This document shows positions 31,441-33,431 of a stretch of DNA of 33,431 nt, in pieces. This DNA comes from Ruminococcus sp. (GTDB taxonomy: Bacteria > Bacillota > Clostridia > Oscillospirales > Ruminococcaceae), in NCBI GenBank assembly GCA_031262495.1, contig JAISHV010000094.1, positions 1 to 33,431 of the forward strand. Reading direction: 5' to 3'. The notes under the pieces are model-generated. The model worked only from the letters and a program-made list of their open reading frames with translations, had not been told where the DNA came from and did no database searches. A program made the position numbers and the translations under genes. Position 1 is the stretch's first letter, and each line of letters opens with the position of its first letter.

Positions 31441-32643
31441 ATGATAAAAATTAATGAGAATTTTTTAAAACTCAAACAAAACTACCTCTTTATTGAAATA
31501 GCAAAACGTTTAAAGGCTTTTTCCGCCGAAAATCCCGATAAGCCTTTAATCAGAATGGGCATCGGCGATGTGACACTCCCCTTGCCTGCGGCGGCGGTTG
31601 AAGCTATGAAAAAAGCCGCTGATGAGATGGGCGTTAAAGAAACATTTCGCGGCTATGAAGACACCGGGCGCGGATATGATTTTCTCAAGGAAAAAATTAA
31701 GGCGTATTACAATGAAAACGGCGCAGAAATTTCGCTTGATGAAATTTTGGTCAATGATGGTGCAAAATCCGACAGCGGTAATATTTCCGACATTTTCAGT
31801 GAAAGTAATACTGTTTTAATTACCGACCCTGCATACCCTGTTTATGTTGACAGTACGATAATGGCGGGCAAACAGATTATTTTTGCCGCAGCGACCTCTG
31901 AAAACGGATTTAAGGCACTCCCCGACTACAATATAGACTGCGAAATGATTTATCTTTGCAGTCCGAATAACCCCACAGGCAGTGTTTATACCGCCGAGGA
32001 ACTGAAAATGTGGGTTGATTACGCTAATGAAAAGCACGCTATTATTATTTTTGATGCGGCTTATGAGGCGTTTATACGTGATAAATCGCTCCCGCGCAGT
32101 ATTATGGCTATCCCGGGTGCGCGGACTTGTGCTGTTGAACTATGTTCGCTTTCTAAAACAGCCGGATTTACGGGTACTCGTCTTGGATATACAATTATCC
32201 CGAATGAACTGATGGCTTATTCTGAAAACGGCGAAAAAGTCAGCGTTTTAAAAACATGGATTCGCCGTCAGGGCAGTAAATTCAACGGCGTTTCATATCC
32301 TGTTCAAAGAGCGGCAGAAGCAGTTTTTTCGACCGATGGCAGAGCACAAATTCAGGCGAATATTGATTATTATATGAAAAACGCAGAGATAATTTCAAAT
32401 ACCTGTGAAACCTTAAATATCCCCTACACAGGCGGAAAGAATTCTCCGTACATATGGCTCAAAGCCCCGAATGGTATGAGCGGATGGGATTTCTTTGATT
32501 ATCTTTTAAATGAAATTCAGGTTGTCGGAACTCCGGGCGAGGGTTTCGGCGAAAACGGCGGCGGGTGGTTTCGACTGACATCGTTTAATACTCACGAAAA
32601 CACTGCCGAAGCTATGAAACGTGTTGAAAAGTTGCTAAGCTGA
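31441..32643 (+). CDS. dapL: LL-diaminopimelate aminotransferase
   Basis: DapL transfers an amino group from glutamate to tetrahydrodipicolinate, giving LL-diaminopimelate in one step and bypassing the acylated intermediates. The 400-residue fold-type I PLP enzyme begins MIKINENFLKLKQNYLF, typical of DapL. It shows IGDVTLPLP, FRGYEDTGRGYDFLKE, SPNNPTG (174-180) and the PLP lysine K239 in SLSKTAGFTGTRLGY. AGGA stands 8 bases before the ATG. It follows dapF by 42 bases; its amino donor, glutamate, is the product of the cluster upstream. A hairpin follows the stop codon. Confidence 0.95.
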   Translation: MIKINENFLKLKQNYLFIEIAKRLKAFSAENPDKPLIRMGIGDVTLPLPAAAVEAMKKAADEMGVKETFRGYEDTGRGYDFLKEKIKAYYNENGAEISLDEILVNDGAKSDSGNISDIFSESNTVLITDPAYPVYVDSTIMAGKQIIFAAATSENGFKALPDYNIDCEMIYLCSPNNPTGSVYTAEELKMWVDYANEKHAIIIFDAAYEAFIRDKSLPRSIMAIPGARTCAVELCSLSKTAGFTGTRLGYTIIPNELMAYSENGEKVSVLKTWIRRQGSKFNGVSYPVQRAAEAVFSTDGRAQIQANIDYYMKNAEIISNTCETLNIPYTGGKNSPYIWLKAPNGMSGWDFFDYLLNEIQVVGTPGEGFGENGGGWFRLTSFNTHENTAEAMKRVEKLLS

Positions 32644-32655
32644 AAAGAAAATTTG

Positions 32656-32688
32656 TTACCGCCCGTTATTTTGTTTTGCGGGCGGTAA
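32656..32688 (+). terminator. hairpin after dapL
   Basis: TTACCGCCCG (32656-32665) pairs with CGGGCGGTAA (32679-32688) over 10 bp around a T-rich 13-base loop. It lies 12 bases past the dapL stop. The bases that follow (ATGTTAAATATG) are only weakly T-rich, so it may be a modest terminator or a 3' stabilising structure. Confidence 0.55.
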
Positions 32689-32723
32689 ATGTTAAATATG
32701 TCAAAATAAATCGGTAATTAAAA

Positions 32724-33431
32724 ATGCCAAAATCCCCTATTGACCCGCAAAAATGCCCGGATGTACTGAATCAGTTCATTCGCTATCAGCGGGTAATAAA
32801 AATGAAATCTGAGAAAACCATCGAAACGTATTTTTACGATTTGAGGATTTTTTTTAGATTTCTTTTGCGTTTAAACGGTAAAGTTTCGGCGGGAACAGAT
32901 TTTGATGATATTGATATTTCCAGTGTTACCCTTGCTGATTTACGTAAATTCAAAAAGCTTGACGCGCTCGAGTATCTTCAATTTACAATGCAGGAGCGCA
33001 GTAATTCCGCTACAACCCGCAAGCGTAAACAAGCCTCACTCAGCACGTTTTTTACGTGTATAACAAAGGATTTGGGGCTTTTAGAGGATAACCCCGTCAA
33101 GGATTTGGATTATCCGAGAATGCACGCGAAATTGCCGAAATTTTTAAATCTTCAGGAGAGTCAGAAGCTCCTGTCCTCAATGAATGAGGAGAATCCGTAT
33201 TTTACGCGGGATTATTGTATTATCACGCTGTTTATAAATTGCGGAATGCGGCTTAGTGAACTTACCGGGCTGAATTTGCGCAGTATTGACCTTGATGCCC
33301 GCACAATGCGCCTTCTCGGCAAAGGCAATAAAGAGCGCGTAGTGCATTTGAATGATGCGTGTTGTTTTGCTTTACTCGACTATTTGCCGGTTCGCGCTGA
33401 GATGATTGAAAAAAATAAGTGGGATATCCCG
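32724..33431 (+). CDS. tyrosine recombinase, XerC/XerD-like (3' end beyond window)
   Basis: The frame is open from ATG 32724 to the right edge (236 codons read). The N-terminal SAM-like core-binding domain contains YQRVIKMKSEKTIETYFYDL and the SNSATTRKRKQASLSTFF helix. The catalytic domain begins at about residue 140 with the first catalytic Arg in NCGMRLSELTGL and the catalytic Lys in LLGKGNKERVVHL. The HxxR, His and Tyr residues would lie beyond the window. The context (dapF, dapL, no phage genes) favours a housekeeping Xer recombinase that resolves chromosome dimers, but an integrase cannot be excluded. The ribosome binding site is weak. Confidence 0.85.
   Translation, partial: MPKSPIDPQKCPDVLNQFIRYQRVIKMKSEKTIETYFYDLRIFFRFLLRLNGKVSAGTDFDDIDISSVTLADLRKFKKLDALEYLQFTMQERSNSATTRKRKQASLSTFFTCITKDLGLLEDNPVKDLDYPRMHAKLPKFLNLQESQKLLSSMNEENPYFTRDYCIITLFINCGMRLSELTGLNLRSIDLDARTMRLLGKGNKERVVHLNDACCFALLDYLPVRAEMIEKNKWDIP

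Noticed and set aside
32724..33431. Evidence of an integrated mobile element
   Set aside because: Only one tyrosine recombinase is visible, in housekeeping context; no phage or conjugation genes and no att-like repeats were seen.
1..33431. A new defence, toxin-antitoxin or biosynthetic system
   Set aside because: Every substantial open frame is accounted for by a known housekeeping or metabolic family; no cluster of unknown genes exists in this window.

Overview
The window looks like chromosomal DNA of a low-to-mid GC anaerobic Bacillota, class Clostridia, most likely an uncultured Oscillospirales/Ruminococcaceae-type bacterium. The lineage is inferred from gene content: a CD1247-type protein, DUF5711 next to CvpA, a group II ECF transporter module, a ClpE-type unfoldase, a split glutamate synthase with an ANTAR regulator, the DapL lysine route, and short GC-rich palindromic repeats. 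I saw no tRNA, rRNA, CRISPR array, insertion sequence or prophage. A possible SRP RNA 5' end is cut by the left edge.

Layout. Positions 1-20,200 are a long minus-strand block. In transcription order it carries ruvC, ruvA, a phosphatase-fold protein, ruvB, glmM, an rRNA-type methyltransferase, ecfA1-ecfA2-ecfT, truA, a DUF5711 protein, a CvpA protein, clpE, an endonuclease-IV-like TIM barrel protein, aroQ, pepP, efp, a CD1247-like zinc-ribbon protein, ribU, a CymR-like Rrf2 regulator and cysK. Near-consensus sigma-A promoters are visible before ruvC, efp and cysK. At 20,201-20,486 lies a divergent promoter region. Positions 20,487-33,431 are all plus strand: secA, a DUF1015 protein, a five-gene split glutamate synthase locus, an ANTAR regulator, dapF, dapL and a tyrosine recombinase cut by the right edge.

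How the genes work together. RuvABC process Holliday junctions. EcfA1/A2/T could energise RibU for riboflavin uptake. CymR-like and CysK probably form the cysteine-sensing pair known from Bacillus. The glutamate synthase genes supply separate amidotransferase, FMN/Fe-S, ferredoxin-like, FAD and GXGXG parts. DapL and DapF make meso-diaminopimelate for lysine and peptidoglycan, and GlmM supplies glucosamine-1-phosphate for the wall.

Most of the window is ordinary housekeeping DNA and I did not find a clear new defence or mobile system. The items that stand out are: two arrays of the same 7-bp repeat, 16 kb apart; a roughly 47-bp element present in front of both ecfA2 and ruvA that seems to end in the ribosome binding site; nested GC-rich palindromes between efp and the CD1247-like gene; a phosphatase-fold gene inside the ruv operon that appears to have lost several metal ligands; a CymR-type C-terminal tail predicting docking to CysK; and an ANTAR protein with an incomplete receiver domain beside glutamate synthase.
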